DNA of 39,365 bases, taken from assembly GCA_001516065.1 (NCBI GenBank), contig LOEV01000206.1:1-39365 (forward strand), written 5' to 3'. Of the stretch, positions 1-7,927 are shown one piece after another. Within the stretch, counting starts at the first letter, position 1, and every line of letters starts with the position of its first letter. Position numbers and translations under genes: made by a program. A model generated the notes under the pieces. That model was not told the DNA's origin, ran no database searches, and saw nothing but the letters and a program-made list of their open reading frames with translations. The DNA is from Alphaproteobacteria bacterium BRH_c36 (GTDB lineage: Bacteria; Pseudomonadota; Alphaproteobacteria; Rhizobiales; Hyphomicrobiaceae).

Positions 1-135
1 ACCGACGCCGACGCCTCCCGTCGAGCCTGCGCCGACTGAGCCGACACCGACGCCGACGCCTCCCGTCGAGCCTGCGCCGACTGAGCCGACACCGACGCCG
101 ACGCCTCCCGTCGAGCCTGCGCCGACTGAGCCGAC
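1..135 (+). repeat. Three perfect 45-bp tandem repeats, in frame
   Basis: Positions 1-45, 46-90 and 91-135 are identical at every base; the unit begins accgacgccgacgcctcccg. Forty-five bases equal 15 codons, so copy-number change keeps the frame. The window begins inside the array, so the true copy number is unknown. Full nucleotide identity, including third codon positions, points to recent expansion or ongoing homogenisation. Confidence 0.95.
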
Positions 136-229
136 ACCAACGCAGCCTGAAGAAGGTACGTGGTCGGGGTGGTATCAGAAAAACGTCGTGCCGTGGTGGA
201 ACTGGGCCACGGGCTGGTGGAGCAATTAA
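1..229 (+). CDS. C-terminal end of a Pro-rich repeat protein with a Trp-rich tail (partial)
   Basis: The reading frame is open from the window edge to a TAA at 227-229 and gives 75 residues. It starts with three exact copies of the 15-residue unit PTPTPPVEPAPTEPT, followed by a short acidic linker (PTQPEEGT) and a final 22 residues holding seven Trp and one Tyr. The N-terminus lies outside the window, so no domain can be assigned. Pro/Thr/Glu repeats usually form extended linkers or stalks of exported proteins, and the aromatic tail could contact a membrane, a glycan or a partner; both are inferences. The next gene on the same strand, an S8 protease, starts 111 bp downstream, so co-transcription is possible. 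I do not recognise a family. Confidence 0.7.
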   Translation, partial: PTPTPPVEPAPTEPTPTPTPPVEPAPTEPTPTPTPPVEPAPTEPTPTQPEEGTWSGWYQKNVVPWWNWATGWWSN

Positions 230-340
230 GCTGCAAGATGCGAGATCGACTCTCAGGGTGTTTACGATGTGAGTGTCGCGATTCGGTCTCGTGACGGGAC
301 GGCTCAGCCCAAGCCGATTTGCTGTGAAGGAGTACGCGCC

Positions 341-2524
341 ATGATCGTCCGTTGCTTATTGCTGGCAGCTACACTGGCAGCCGCCGTGGCACCAAGTGCT
401 GTCCTGGCGGAGACCGACGCCGACCGCCTGAAAAGCATTCTCAAGAAGAAATATTCGAAAGATTCGCAACCGGGCACGCGCTCGGTTCCGGCTCCGGCGC
501 AGCCCGATCTCTACATCATCGGCCCGGACGGAAAAGTGCGCAGCGTGCCTTCGCAAAAGAAGAGTTCGAACGACGGCCCGTCCGGCTCCCTGCGAACTCT
601 CAGATACGCCGGAGTCGTCGCCAGCTCTGCGCTTGCGGCGGCGGGAGAGCCGGCGAATTCCGCCGACCATGGCGGCGATCCATCGCCAGCGCCCGCCGGC
701 AAGATCGTCGTTGCGCAGGGCGAGCAGCAACAGCAGATGGTCGTCAATCGCCGGATCGTCGTTATTCAGCTCAAGGCGAACACCCGCGAAGTTGAAATCG
801 AGCAGCTGATCTCCAAATTCGACCTCAACGTCATCGACGCGGTGCCGAGCCTCGGAGCGCTCTACGTCGAACTCGCCGAAGAGGATCTGCCGGACGCGCA
901 AACGATCGCCCCGGAAGAGCGCAGCAGCGTCAGGGCGCTGCTGGAGCCGTCGATCGTCGTCCGACTGAGAGAGGAACCGTCCGTCAACGCGGCCTTCGTG
1001 CAGTCGACCGTCGCCCCCAAGAATATTCCACCACCGACCGATGCGGAAATTCGCCAGGAGCAGGGACCGGTCAAGTGGAACTGGCTCCTCAATGCCAAGA
1101 ACGATGGCAACTGGGGCCTGAAATCGATGCGCCTGCCGCAGGTTTGGACGATCTTGGTGCGCGAGCGCAAGGCCCGGGGCGTCGAGGCGCCGGCCTCCGT
1201 TGCCATTCTCGACAGCGGATTGGGAAAACATGCTCAGCTAGTTTATCAAAACGTGACAGGCCCACTTCCAGCTGAGCTCATTCCCGCCGATTGCGCGCGC
1301 AGCCACGGCACGCATGTCGCCGGAATCATCTCAGCGCGCAGAAATGGCGACAGCGGTATCGACGGCATAATTCCCAAGGCGCGGCTCGATGCCATCCCGA
1401 TCAGCCGAAACCTGCTCCTCGAGGGAACCCTCGAGGGGGCCGAGCGCCCGCAGCTTCACCTGTCGTATTTCGCGGATGTCATTCGCGACCTGGGCGAATA
1501 TTTCGACGCGTTTCCGCTGGCGCCCGACGAGAGGCGCGTCGTCAACGTCAGCCTCGCCTACAATTGGGGATGGGTGCGCCGGATCAGCGCCTCCGACCCG
1601 ACGACAGACCTGAGTGTCCGCAACCAGGTGCAGCAACACGCGAACTTCATCCAATACCTCGTCGACCGCGTGAACACCCAGGTGCTTTTCGTGGCCGCTG
1701 CCGGAAACGACTCGGAGGGCGCGGCACTACCTCTGAGCGCCAAACTCGCTTCACCCTTCGCATTCGCGGCGCTTCACAGTACGGCCTACTTCAAGCCCAG
1801 CCGCAACATCATCGTCGTCGAAGCTCATGATCGCGACAATCGTCGCGCAGGGTTTTCGAACATCGGAGGGCATGTCAGCGCGCCGGGCGTCGATGTCATG
1901 AGCACGCTGGCTTCGCAATCCAAGCCATACGGTGCCTGCAGCGGCACCTCGCAAGCCGCCCCCCACGTCACGGCACTGGCGGCAATTTTGTTCGAACTGG
2001 ACAAGACGAAGACGCCGGAAGAGGTAATGGGCATCATCAAGCGGTCGGCTGTGCCGGATACGGCGAGCGGATCCGCACCGGCAATCGACGCACTATCTGC
2101 CGTAGCTGAACTTTCCGGCCGGCATCTGAGCCGGCTTGCCGATCTCAACGAGGACGGAAAGGTGGACGCTGCCGATCTTGCTGTATTCAAGGACGATCTC
2201 ATCGCGCTCGAGGGCGGCCGGTATGGCGGAACGATTTCGGTCGATCTCAACGGCGATGGAATCGTCGACAACACAGAGAGGTGTTGGCCGAGAATCGACC
2301 TTAACGGTAGCGGGCGGGCTTCCTACGACGCGAGCGACAAGCGCCTTGTCGGTGGCGTCATGCGCAGCGACCTTGATGTCTTGCGTATGGCCTGGAGCGA
2401 TGAAACCGGGACGTTCGAAACGGCGCTGCAGCGCAACGGTGTCAGCGAGCTTATAGCGACATGGCAAGGAACGATGCTGATCGCCGCGAGCCCACTTCTG
2501 CATGAGCCGTTCCCCTGTCAGTAG
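341..2524 (+). CDS. Exported subtilisin-like serine protease (S8) with EF-hand/dockerin-like C-terminus
   Basis: 727 residues from ATG 341, chosen because GAAGGA sits just upstream and a signal peptide follows at once (MIVRCLLLAATLAAAVAPSA, cleaved near VLA-ET). An earlier in-frame GTG at 269 would add 24 residues ahead of the signal peptide. A low-complexity segment and an I9-like propeptide region (about 140-200) precede the catalytic domain. The triad is visible: Asp291 in AILDSG, His322 in SHGTHVAG, Ser537 in CSGTSQAAPH. After it come calcium-loop-like motifs: DLNEDGKVDAAD (601), DLNGDGIVDNTE (635) and a degenerate DLNGSG (653), as in dockerin/EF-hand repeats. It should be secreted and calcium-stabilised. 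Substrate unknown. The M4 protease gene follows 97 bp downstream on the same strand. Confidence 0.9.
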   Translation: MIVRCLLLAATLAAAVAPSAVLAETDADRLKSILKKKYSKDSQPGTRSVPAPAQPDLYIIGPDGKVRSVPSQKKSSNDGPSGSLRTLRYAGVVASSALAAAGEPANSADHGGDPSPAPAGKIVVAQGEQQQQMVVNRRIVVIQLKANTREVEIEQLISKFDLNVIDAVPSLGALYVELAEEDLPDAQTIAPEERSSVRALLEPSIVVRLREEPSVNAAFVQSTVAPKNIPPPTDAEIRQEQGPVKWNWLLNAKNDGNWGLKSMRLPQVWTILVRERKARGVEAPASVAILDSGLGKHAQLVYQNVTGPLPAELIPADCARSHGTHVAGIISARRNGDSGIDGIIPKARLDAIPISRNLLLEGTLEGAERPQLHLSYFADVIRDLGEYFDAFPLAPDERRVVNVSLAYNWGWVRRISASDPTTDLSVRNQVQQHANFIQYLVDRVNTQVLFVAAAGNDSEGAALPLSAKLASPFAFAALHSTAYFKPSRNIIVVEAHDRDNRRAGFSNIGGHVSAPGVDVMSTLASQSKPYGACSGTSQAAPHVTALAAILFELDKTKTPEEVMGIIKRSAVPDTASGSAPAIDALSAVAELSGRHLSRLADLNEDGKVDAADLAVFKDDLIALEGGRYGGTISVDLNGDGIVDNTERCWPRIDLNGSGRASYDASDKRLVGGVMRSDLDVLRMAWSDETGTFETALQRNGVSELIATWQGTMLIAASPLLHEPFPCQ

Positions 2525-2621
2525 CGTGCCTTTGGCGTGGCGTTCGGATCGGGAATTAGCGATCGCCGCATACTACAGCGTCTTCGATGAATCGTTTTGT
2601 TGCCGGCCCGGGAGTCCGATT

Positions 2622-4415
2622 ATGAGAAGCATCTTCAGCTATGCCATCGCCGTGACGGGTGCGGTAGCACTCCTGCACGCGGCAGCAGCGCTTGCGCAGG
2701 AGGGAGGCGCCTCCTCGAAGCCGCGCTCCGTCGAGCAAATCGTTCAGGAGGCGAGGTCGAAAAATCCCGCGCTGAGGATTCGCGTCGACCCGGTGACCGG
2801 GCTGCCGGTCAAGGTCAGGGGATTGCGGCCCAGCGTCGATCCCGAGGTGACGCTCGGCGCCTCGCGCGATGCTTCCGGGCAACCAAGCGACGACGACATC
2901 ATCAAGACAACCGAAGCCTTCTTCCGGACCGGCGAGTTGTCGGCTGCATTCGCCACGGCGAGCGACCGGTCGAAAGTCGTGGCGCTCAGGGTCCGCCGGG
3001 ATCCTGACTTCAAGGGGCAGAGCATCGTTCATGTCGAGCAGCGTATCGACGGCATCCCCGTGTTCGGTTCGTCCGGCCGCGTGCACGTCAGCCCGTCGCT
3101 TGCCGTGACGCAGTTCACGACGACGTTTTCACTGGTCGATGTCGGATCGACGACGCCATCCATTACGAAGGAGCGCGCGATCTTCGCGGCCCGCGAGCGG
3201 CTGCGCGAATTGCTGGCCTCAGATAAGGATCGCAAGTCGTTGGACCGTCTGCGGGCGGGGTTCGAGACGGCAGCTGCTGAAGCCGAACTCGTCATCTACG
3301 ATCCGGCCCTGGTGCGAGGAAGGAAGGCGGCGGCGAGGGCGAAGCAGACCACGCGGCTGAGTTGGCTGACCAGAATCGACCAGTTCCGCATCTTCGTCGA
3401 CGCGGAAACCGGCGAGGTTCTCTATTTTCATTCCGACCAGCGCTGGATGATGCCGCGCCAGGTCTACGATCTGAACAGGGGGTTCCTGTTTCCGGGCGTC
3501 AAGCTCGTCGATGATGTTTCAGGAGAACGACACGAGCCGCTTCCCGATGATGCCAGCAACGCCTACCTCAACGCGGGCCGTGTCGGTGAATTCTACTCGC
3601 GCAACTTTGGACGCACCGGAATCCTCGAACTGGGTGAAGAAGAACTGTTGTCGGCCTACGTGCAATACGGCGAATCTACGAATGCCTACTGGTGCACCGG
3701 GCAAACCTTCGATTGTCCGGGATCGGGAGCGATGGTTTATGGCGTTTCCACGCCGGCGGCACTCGACGTGGTCGGCCACGAGATGACGCACGGCGTCATC
3801 AGCGCCGAGGCCGATCTGACATATGCTGACGAATCCGGGGCGGTGAACGAGTCGCTGGCCGATATCCTGGGAACGCTGATCGAGTTCCAGGAAAATCCGG
3901 GTGAAGCAAACTGGGTGCTGGGTGAAAAGATCCCCGGGTACGCAAGGACGTCCGCCATCCGCAACATGGCTAACCCCAACATGATCGATGTCGACGGCAA
4001 GTCGCTTTTCGACCGCAACAAGCCCTACGCACACGATAACAGAGGTCAACCCGATCACTACGACGACTATGTCACCAGGGAAGACCCAATCTGTGAAACG
4101 ACACGCGACTACTTCACAGGATGCGTGCATTTCAACAGTGGAATCTTCAACAAATTCGCCTTCCTGATATCCGAGGGCGGACGGCACCGCGGACGCGTCG
4201 TGAAGGGTATCGGCCGCAACAAGTTAGGCCGGATCGCCTACCGGGCCCTCGTCGCCCATCTGACGCCGAGTTCGGGGCTGCAGGATTCAGCGGAAGCATT
4301 CGACGACGCATGCCGGGAACTGGTCGCCGTCGATGGGTCCGGAATGGACAGCAGCGATTGCGACCGGGTCCGCGAGGCGCAGTCGGCGGTCGGCCTCGCC
4401 TTCGCGGGAACATGA
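2622..4415 (+). CDS. Exported thermolysin-like neutral metalloprotease (M4)
   Basis: 597 residues from ATG 2622, which opens directly into a signal peptide (MRSIFSYAIAVTGAVALLHA, then AAALAQ-EG). An upstream in-frame ATG at 2502 overlaps the S8 gene and would bury the signal. An FTP-type propeptide is recognisable in VEQRIDGIPVFGSSG. The catalytic domain has the HExxH zinc motif (HEMTH, His386 onward), the downstream glutamate ligand in NESLAD (Glu410) and the transition-state histidine in HFNSGIFNK (about 503), all in M4 order and spacing. Family members are secreted zymogens that cleave proteins before bulky hydrophobic residues. Pairing with an S8 protease suggests extracellular protein breakdown, or processing of one zymogen by the other; that is inference. 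Confidence 0.93.
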   Translation: MRSIFSYAIAVTGAVALLHAAAALAQEGGASSKPRSVEQIVQEARSKNPALRIRVDPVTGLPVKVRGLRPSVDPEVTLGASRDASGQPSDDDIIKTTEAFFRTGELSAAFATASDRSKVVALRVRRDPDFKGQSIVHVEQRIDGIPVFGSSGRVHVSPSLAVTQFTTTFSLVDVGSTTPSITKERAIFAARERLRELLASDKDRKSLDRLRAGFETAAAEAELVIYDPALVRGRKAAARAKQTTRLSWLTRIDQFRIFVDAETGEVLYFHSDQRWMMPRQVYDLNRGFLFPGVKLVDDVSGERHEPLPDDASNAYLNAGRVGEFYSRNFGRTGILELGEEELLSAYVQYGESTNAYWCTGQTFDCPGSGAMVYGVSTPAALDVVGHEMTHGVISAEADLTYADESGAVNESLADILGTLIEFQENPGEANWVLGEKIPGYARTSAIRNMANPNMIDVDGKSLFDRNKPYAHDNRGQPDHYDDYVTREDPICETTRDYFTGCVHFNSGIFNKFAFLISEGGRHRGRVVKGIGRNKLGRIAYRALVAHLTPSSGLQDSAEAFDDACRELVAVDGSGMDSSDCDRVREAQSAVGLAFAGT

Positions 4416-4447
4416 GCGGGGCGCCATTGGCAGTTTGGCGCCTGCGA

Positions 4448-4480
4448 CATAGCCACGGCGCCAAGCGAAGCGCCGCTATG
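4448..4480. terminator. Hairpin between convergent genes
   Basis: Outer arms catagc (4448-4453) and gctatg (4475-4480) flank inner arms ggcgc (4457-4461) and gcgcc (4470-4474), with a 3-nt bulge and an 8-nt loop. It lies 32 bp past the M4 stop and overlaps the stop codon of the opposing gene. There is no T-run, so a factor-independent terminator is only a guess. Confidence 0.4.
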
Positions 4481-5504
4481 CCGAAGGGATGCGGACCAGG
4501 TCGCGTTCGGCCAGGACCTTCAGCATGACGGCCGCACCGCATTGCTTGGAAACGGCATTCGGGTCCCAGACGTTATCGGCGACGAATTTGCCCTTGGAAT
4601 AGTGGTTCGAGAAACTCCACAAGTAGGGTGTGTTGATACCGTTCGCGCGGCTGCGGACGCCGTTGTATAGTTCCCAACGGTAGAGCGTCCTTTCAAGCGA
4701 CCAATCCGAGACGTCCACGAAGCCGTCGTAGTCCAAGGCATCGATGGCACTCGATTCCCAATCGCTGGGGGGATTCCAAACTTTCGGGCGGCCCTTAGGG
4801 ACCTGCCAGGTCCGGCTGGACAGCGAGTCACCGTTGTGCAGATGGGACCGGAAGTTGAAGGCAGCTTCCATGGCATGGATGATAGACACGAAGTACCACG
4901 GGCAGCAGGCGCCTTGAGCAGCCGCGTACCATCGCTTCTGGCTGCCTTCCTTCAAGATCTGGGAAATGTACCAATTGACGGTCGAACGGTCTTTCTCGCG
5001 CACGACGCAGGTCTCGAAAAGAGTGCGGTACTCGTCCTTCACGCTCTCGAACGACGGACGGACAGCCTTCGTCGATATTCCCAGCCCCGTCTCGCGGGGG
5101 TCAGGAAGGTTGCGCTCGGCCTGATGCACCCGCCGCAACAGGCTGTCGGCTTCATCGATGAGCTTTTCCACCTCACCTGGGGGCGGCGTCGTGAGCGGCA
5201 CGGAGGTTTCCAGGCTTTCGATCAGTTCAACGGCCGCCGGCATGATCTGCGTGTAATCGCGCCCATCGGCAATATCGATGCGGGCCGACATTCGCGGCAC
5301 GGAAATCCCCAGATTAGCTGCCTTGGCAGTCAGCCGGCCGAGCTGGCGCCAATCTTCCAGTGGATCGGGTGGCATCGCAACCGACTGCGCACTTGCCGAA
5401 GTGGGGAGAAGGCAAGCGAGAGCCGGCATGGCCAGAGCCGAACAGCCTGTGCCGACAAACTGCCGGCGATCCAAATGGCGCGATGGTACCGCTTGTTTCC
5501 GCAT
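4476..5504 (-). CDS. Tat-exported protein, lysozyme-like family suspected
   Basis: 342 residues, ATG at 5504. A twin-arginine signal is clear: Arg13-Arg14 in DRRQFVG, a hydrophobic stretch and an Ala-rich cleavage region ending SASA-QS near residue 41, so the protein should be exported folded. The conserved-looking part is the C-terminal half: IIHAMEAAFNFRSHLHNGD (Glu213 inside), RTWQVPKGRP, WESSAIDAL, TPYLWSFSNHYSKGKF and QCGAAVMLKVL. From memory these blocks match alphaproteobacterial proteins annotated as lysozyme-family or peptidoglycan-associated; I cannot confirm this here. If correct, Glu213 is a candidate catalytic acid. The gene converges on the M4 protease gene. A role in wall turnover or lysis is inferred; the Tat signal and the size are directly seen. 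Confidence 0.6.
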   Translation of the reverse strand: MRKQAVPSRHLDRRQFVGTGCSALAMPALACLLPTSASAQSVAMPPDPLEDWRQLGRLTAKAANLGISVPRMSARIDIADGRDYTQIMPAAVELIESLETSVPLTTPPPGEVEKLIDEADSLLRRVHQAERNLPDPRETGLGISTKAVRPSFESVKDEYRTLFETCVVREKDRSTVNWYISQILKEGSQKRWYAAAQGACCPWYFVSIIHAMEAAFNFRSHLHNGDSLSSRTWQVPKGRPKVWNPPSDWESSAIDALDYDGFVDVSDWSLERTLYRWELYNGVRSRANGINTPYLWSFSNHYSKGKFVADNVWDPNAVSKQCGAAVMLKVLAERDLVRIPSA

Positions 5505-5641
5505 GAGCTTGTGTCCTTCAAATCACTTCCAAGGAAAGACCGTGGTCGGCGGCCGCTCTGGCGGCGCACCTCGCCCAAGCATGTTATGCTGCGCACGGTA
5601 CATGACGGAAATAGTCTGATGGTGTACCCGGTTCTTTATGT

Positions 5642-5655
5642 TTGACCGGGATCAA
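5642..5655. promoter_or_regulatory. FNR/FixK-type box in a divergent intergenic region
   Basis: TTGAC-CGGG-ATCAA differs at one base from the symmetric TTGAT-N4-ATCAA recognised by FNR/FixK/DNR regulators. It lies 137 bp ahead of the Tat-protein ATG and 128 bp ahead of the asmA-like ATG, in the 279-bp divergent gap 5505-5783. Regulation by low oxygen is an inference from this single match. Confidence 0.4.
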
Positions 5656-5783
5656 AATGCATCGACGCAGCGCAGTGCATAAGTGCCCAAAAGCGGGGTC
5701 CCGGGTCAAGCGAGCAGGTTACGGCTTGCCTGGAATGGCGAGCCCGCCGAGGACACAAGGCTTTCCCAAACGGCGGTGACCCA

Positions 5784-7853
5784 ATGGCTGACCTATCGAA
5801 TTCCGACACCAAGCCCCCTCGCAAGAACACCGCGGTCGCAGCGCTCCGGTTGGCCGCTTATCTCACGGCAGGACTGATCGGTGTTGTCGTCGTGGTGGGG
5901 CTGGCGACCTTCGTCTCGCCGCCGGGATGGCTCGCCAGGGACTATCTGATCCGGGTGGTGAAGGAGAAGACCGGACGCGATCTTACCGTCGGCGGCAATA
6001 CAAGACTGCTTCTGCGCCCCGATATCCGTTTGCACCTTGAGAAGGTCGCCCTTTCCGGCCCGCCCGATAAGGCAGATGCGCGTCCGTTCTCGGCGGACGG
6101 CGTCGACATTTCGATCCAGATTCTCGATGTGTGGAACTGGCAGTTCGAGGTGCCCGAAGTTGCATTCGATCGTCCACACCTGCAATTGCGATCGGGAGAG
6201 CCGCTGCTTGTGCGGATCGCCGATGGCGAGGTCAAAGCCGGCGGCATCCCGCAGAAAATGATCGTTTCAAACGGGTCAATCGCAATCGAAGGGGCACCTT
6301 CCGTCCCGACGGTCAACCTCGATGACGTGACAGGCGAGGTGGTCCGGAACAGCGAAGGAAACGGAATTTCCTTCAAGGGGACATTGAAGGCGCAGGGCGA
6401 ACCTGTCTCTGTAGACGGCAGTGTTGGCGACGTTTTCGCTCTGGCAGATGGAACGTCATCGCAAATCGCACTGAAGTTCGATGCCGATTACCTCCAAGCT
6501 AGTATTGACGGTCAATTCGCAACCCAGCCGGTCGGCCAGTTCAAGGGCTGGGTGAACGCCAAATCAGATAAGCTCGACCGGCTGCTCGAAGTCTCGCAGG
6601 TCGACGCGGGGGGAGCGGACCTGGGCCGCACCGTGGCGCTCGAAGGCAAGGTGACGAGTTCACTGCGGCGGATGTCGCTGAGCCCGGCAAAACTAACTCT
6701 CGACGCGATGTCCGGGATCGTCGTCGGGAACATTTCGATCGAGGAAGAGCGCCCGGAAATCAAGGCGCGAGTGACATCGGGCAAGCTCGACCTCGATGCA
6801 CTTCTGCCGGCGACCGCGAGACGGGCGGCCTTCAGTCTCGAACCTCTGGAACGGCACGCGACGATACCAACGCCGTGGGACAGTCTCGTCGGATCGCTCA
6901 AGCGTGCCACGTCGCCGAGGCGCAGTTTCCAGCAGGCGGCGATTACATCGCCGGATGGCTGGAGCACAGAGCCATTCACGCTGACCGAATTCCCGCATAT
7001 GGACGTCGCCCTGTCGATCCAGGCCGATGAGATCAAGTTCAAAAAGCTACCGCTCAGGAACGGCCAGCTGGAGCTGACGTCAAATCCCAGCCGGCTCGAA
7101 TTACTGCTCAGAAAAATCGAACTCGATAACGGGAGTGTCAGCGGACGAGTCGACTTGGACCTGGCCAATGGACCGCTTCAATCCGACGTCAGGCTCAAGC
7201 TCGAGCGGCTGTCGCTTGACGCGTTCGTCTCCCAACTGCTGGAACAGCGCCTTATGACAGGAGTCGGCGACATCGATATGACGGTTTCCGGTAGCGGCGG
7301 CAGCATGCGCGAACTCGTCGGATCATTGGACGGCTCGGCGACGATGGCCGCCGAAAAGGGGGCAATCATCGGATATGATCTGCGTCGCGCGATCCTGAGT
7401 TTCGGCGCTGCGCAGCCCTATGATCCCTCGAGGACAACGCGATTCGATAAAGTGAAGGCGAGCTTTGCTGTACGCCAAGGCGTCCTCAAAACCTCCGAGG
7501 ATCTCAGCCTGACAGGACCTGAAGTCGATATCGCTTCAAGCGGTTCGATCGGCCTCGTATCGCAACGAATCGACCAGCACGTACAAATGAGCCTGAAGCC
7601 GCCGCCGTTGCATCTTCCGATTCCGCTCAGGGTGCGCGGCACGCTCGACGAGCCCGCCTTCAGCTGGGACATCTTCTCGGCAATCGCAGAGCCGGCGAAA
7701 TATGCCACGCCTTTCGCCGTCGGTGCCCGCGAGGAAAAGATGCCGCCTGAAGTGCGCGAGGCGATCACCCTGGCCCTTTCAGCCGATCCCGCAGAAAACC
7801 GAATTTCTGCTGAAGCCCGTGAGTTCCTCGAGGAACTACTGCGGACACGGTGA
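5784..7853 (+). CDS. AsmA family inner-membrane/periplasmic protein
   Basis: 689 residues from ATG 5784. A single N-terminal membrane segment (about 20-45, AAYLTAGLIGVVVVVGLATF) is followed by the AsmA signature region: a short helix, the basic GRDLTVGG, then RPDIRLHLEKVALSG. The rest is long beta-rich periplasmic sequence with the C-terminal AsmA motif region (SLSGPEVDIASSGSIGLVSQ type, about 570-600). AsmA-like proteins are bridge-like or repeat-beta-groove proteins linked to phospholipid traffic and outer-membrane assembly; that role is family knowledge. No strong ribosome-binding site is visible before the ATG. The upstream gap carries an FNR-like box. The neighbouring PHA depolymerase gene converges from the other strand. 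Confidence 0.85.
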   Translation: MADLSNSDTKPPRKNTAVAALRLAAYLTAGLIGVVVVVGLATFVSPPGWLARDYLIRVVKEKTGRDLTVGGNTRLLLRPDIRLHLEKVALSGPPDKADARPFSADGVDISIQILDVWNWQFEVPEVAFDRPHLQLRSGEPLLVRIADGEVKAGGIPQKMIVSNGSIAIEGAPSVPTVNLDDVTGEVVRNSEGNGISFKGTLKAQGEPVSVDGSVGDVFALADGTSSQIALKFDADYLQASIDGQFATQPVGQFKGWVNAKSDKLDRLLEVSQVDAGGADLGRTVALEGKVTSSLRRMSLSPAKLTLDAMSGIVVGNISIEEERPEIKARVTSGKLDLDALLPATARRAAFSLEPLERHATIPTPWDSLVGSLKRATSPRRSFQQAAITSPDGWSTEPFTLTEFPHMDVALSIQADEIKFKKLPLRNGQLELTSNPSRLELLLRKIELDNGSVSGRVDLDLANGPLQSDVRLKLERLSLDAFVSQLLEQRLMTGVGDIDMTVSGSGGSMRELVGSLDGSATMAAEKGAIIGYDLRRAILSFGAAQPYDPSRTTRFDKVKASFAVRQGVLKTSEDLSLTGPEVDIASSGSIGLVSQRIDQHVQMSLKPPPLHLPIPLRVRGTLDEPAFSWDIFSAIAEPAKYATPFAVGAREEKMPPEVREAITLALSADPAENRISAEAREFLEELLRTR

Positions 7854-7927
7854 GGAAAAGCAACGACTGTGACGCCGTCTCGTCCTCCGCCGGTGGCGTG
7901 GTGTCGAAGGGCTCAAGCCGGCGTCGT

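Noticed and set aside
269-340. Earlier GTG start for the S8 protease
   Set aside because: It would place 24 residues before a clear signal peptide, and the ATG at 341 has a better ribosome-binding site.
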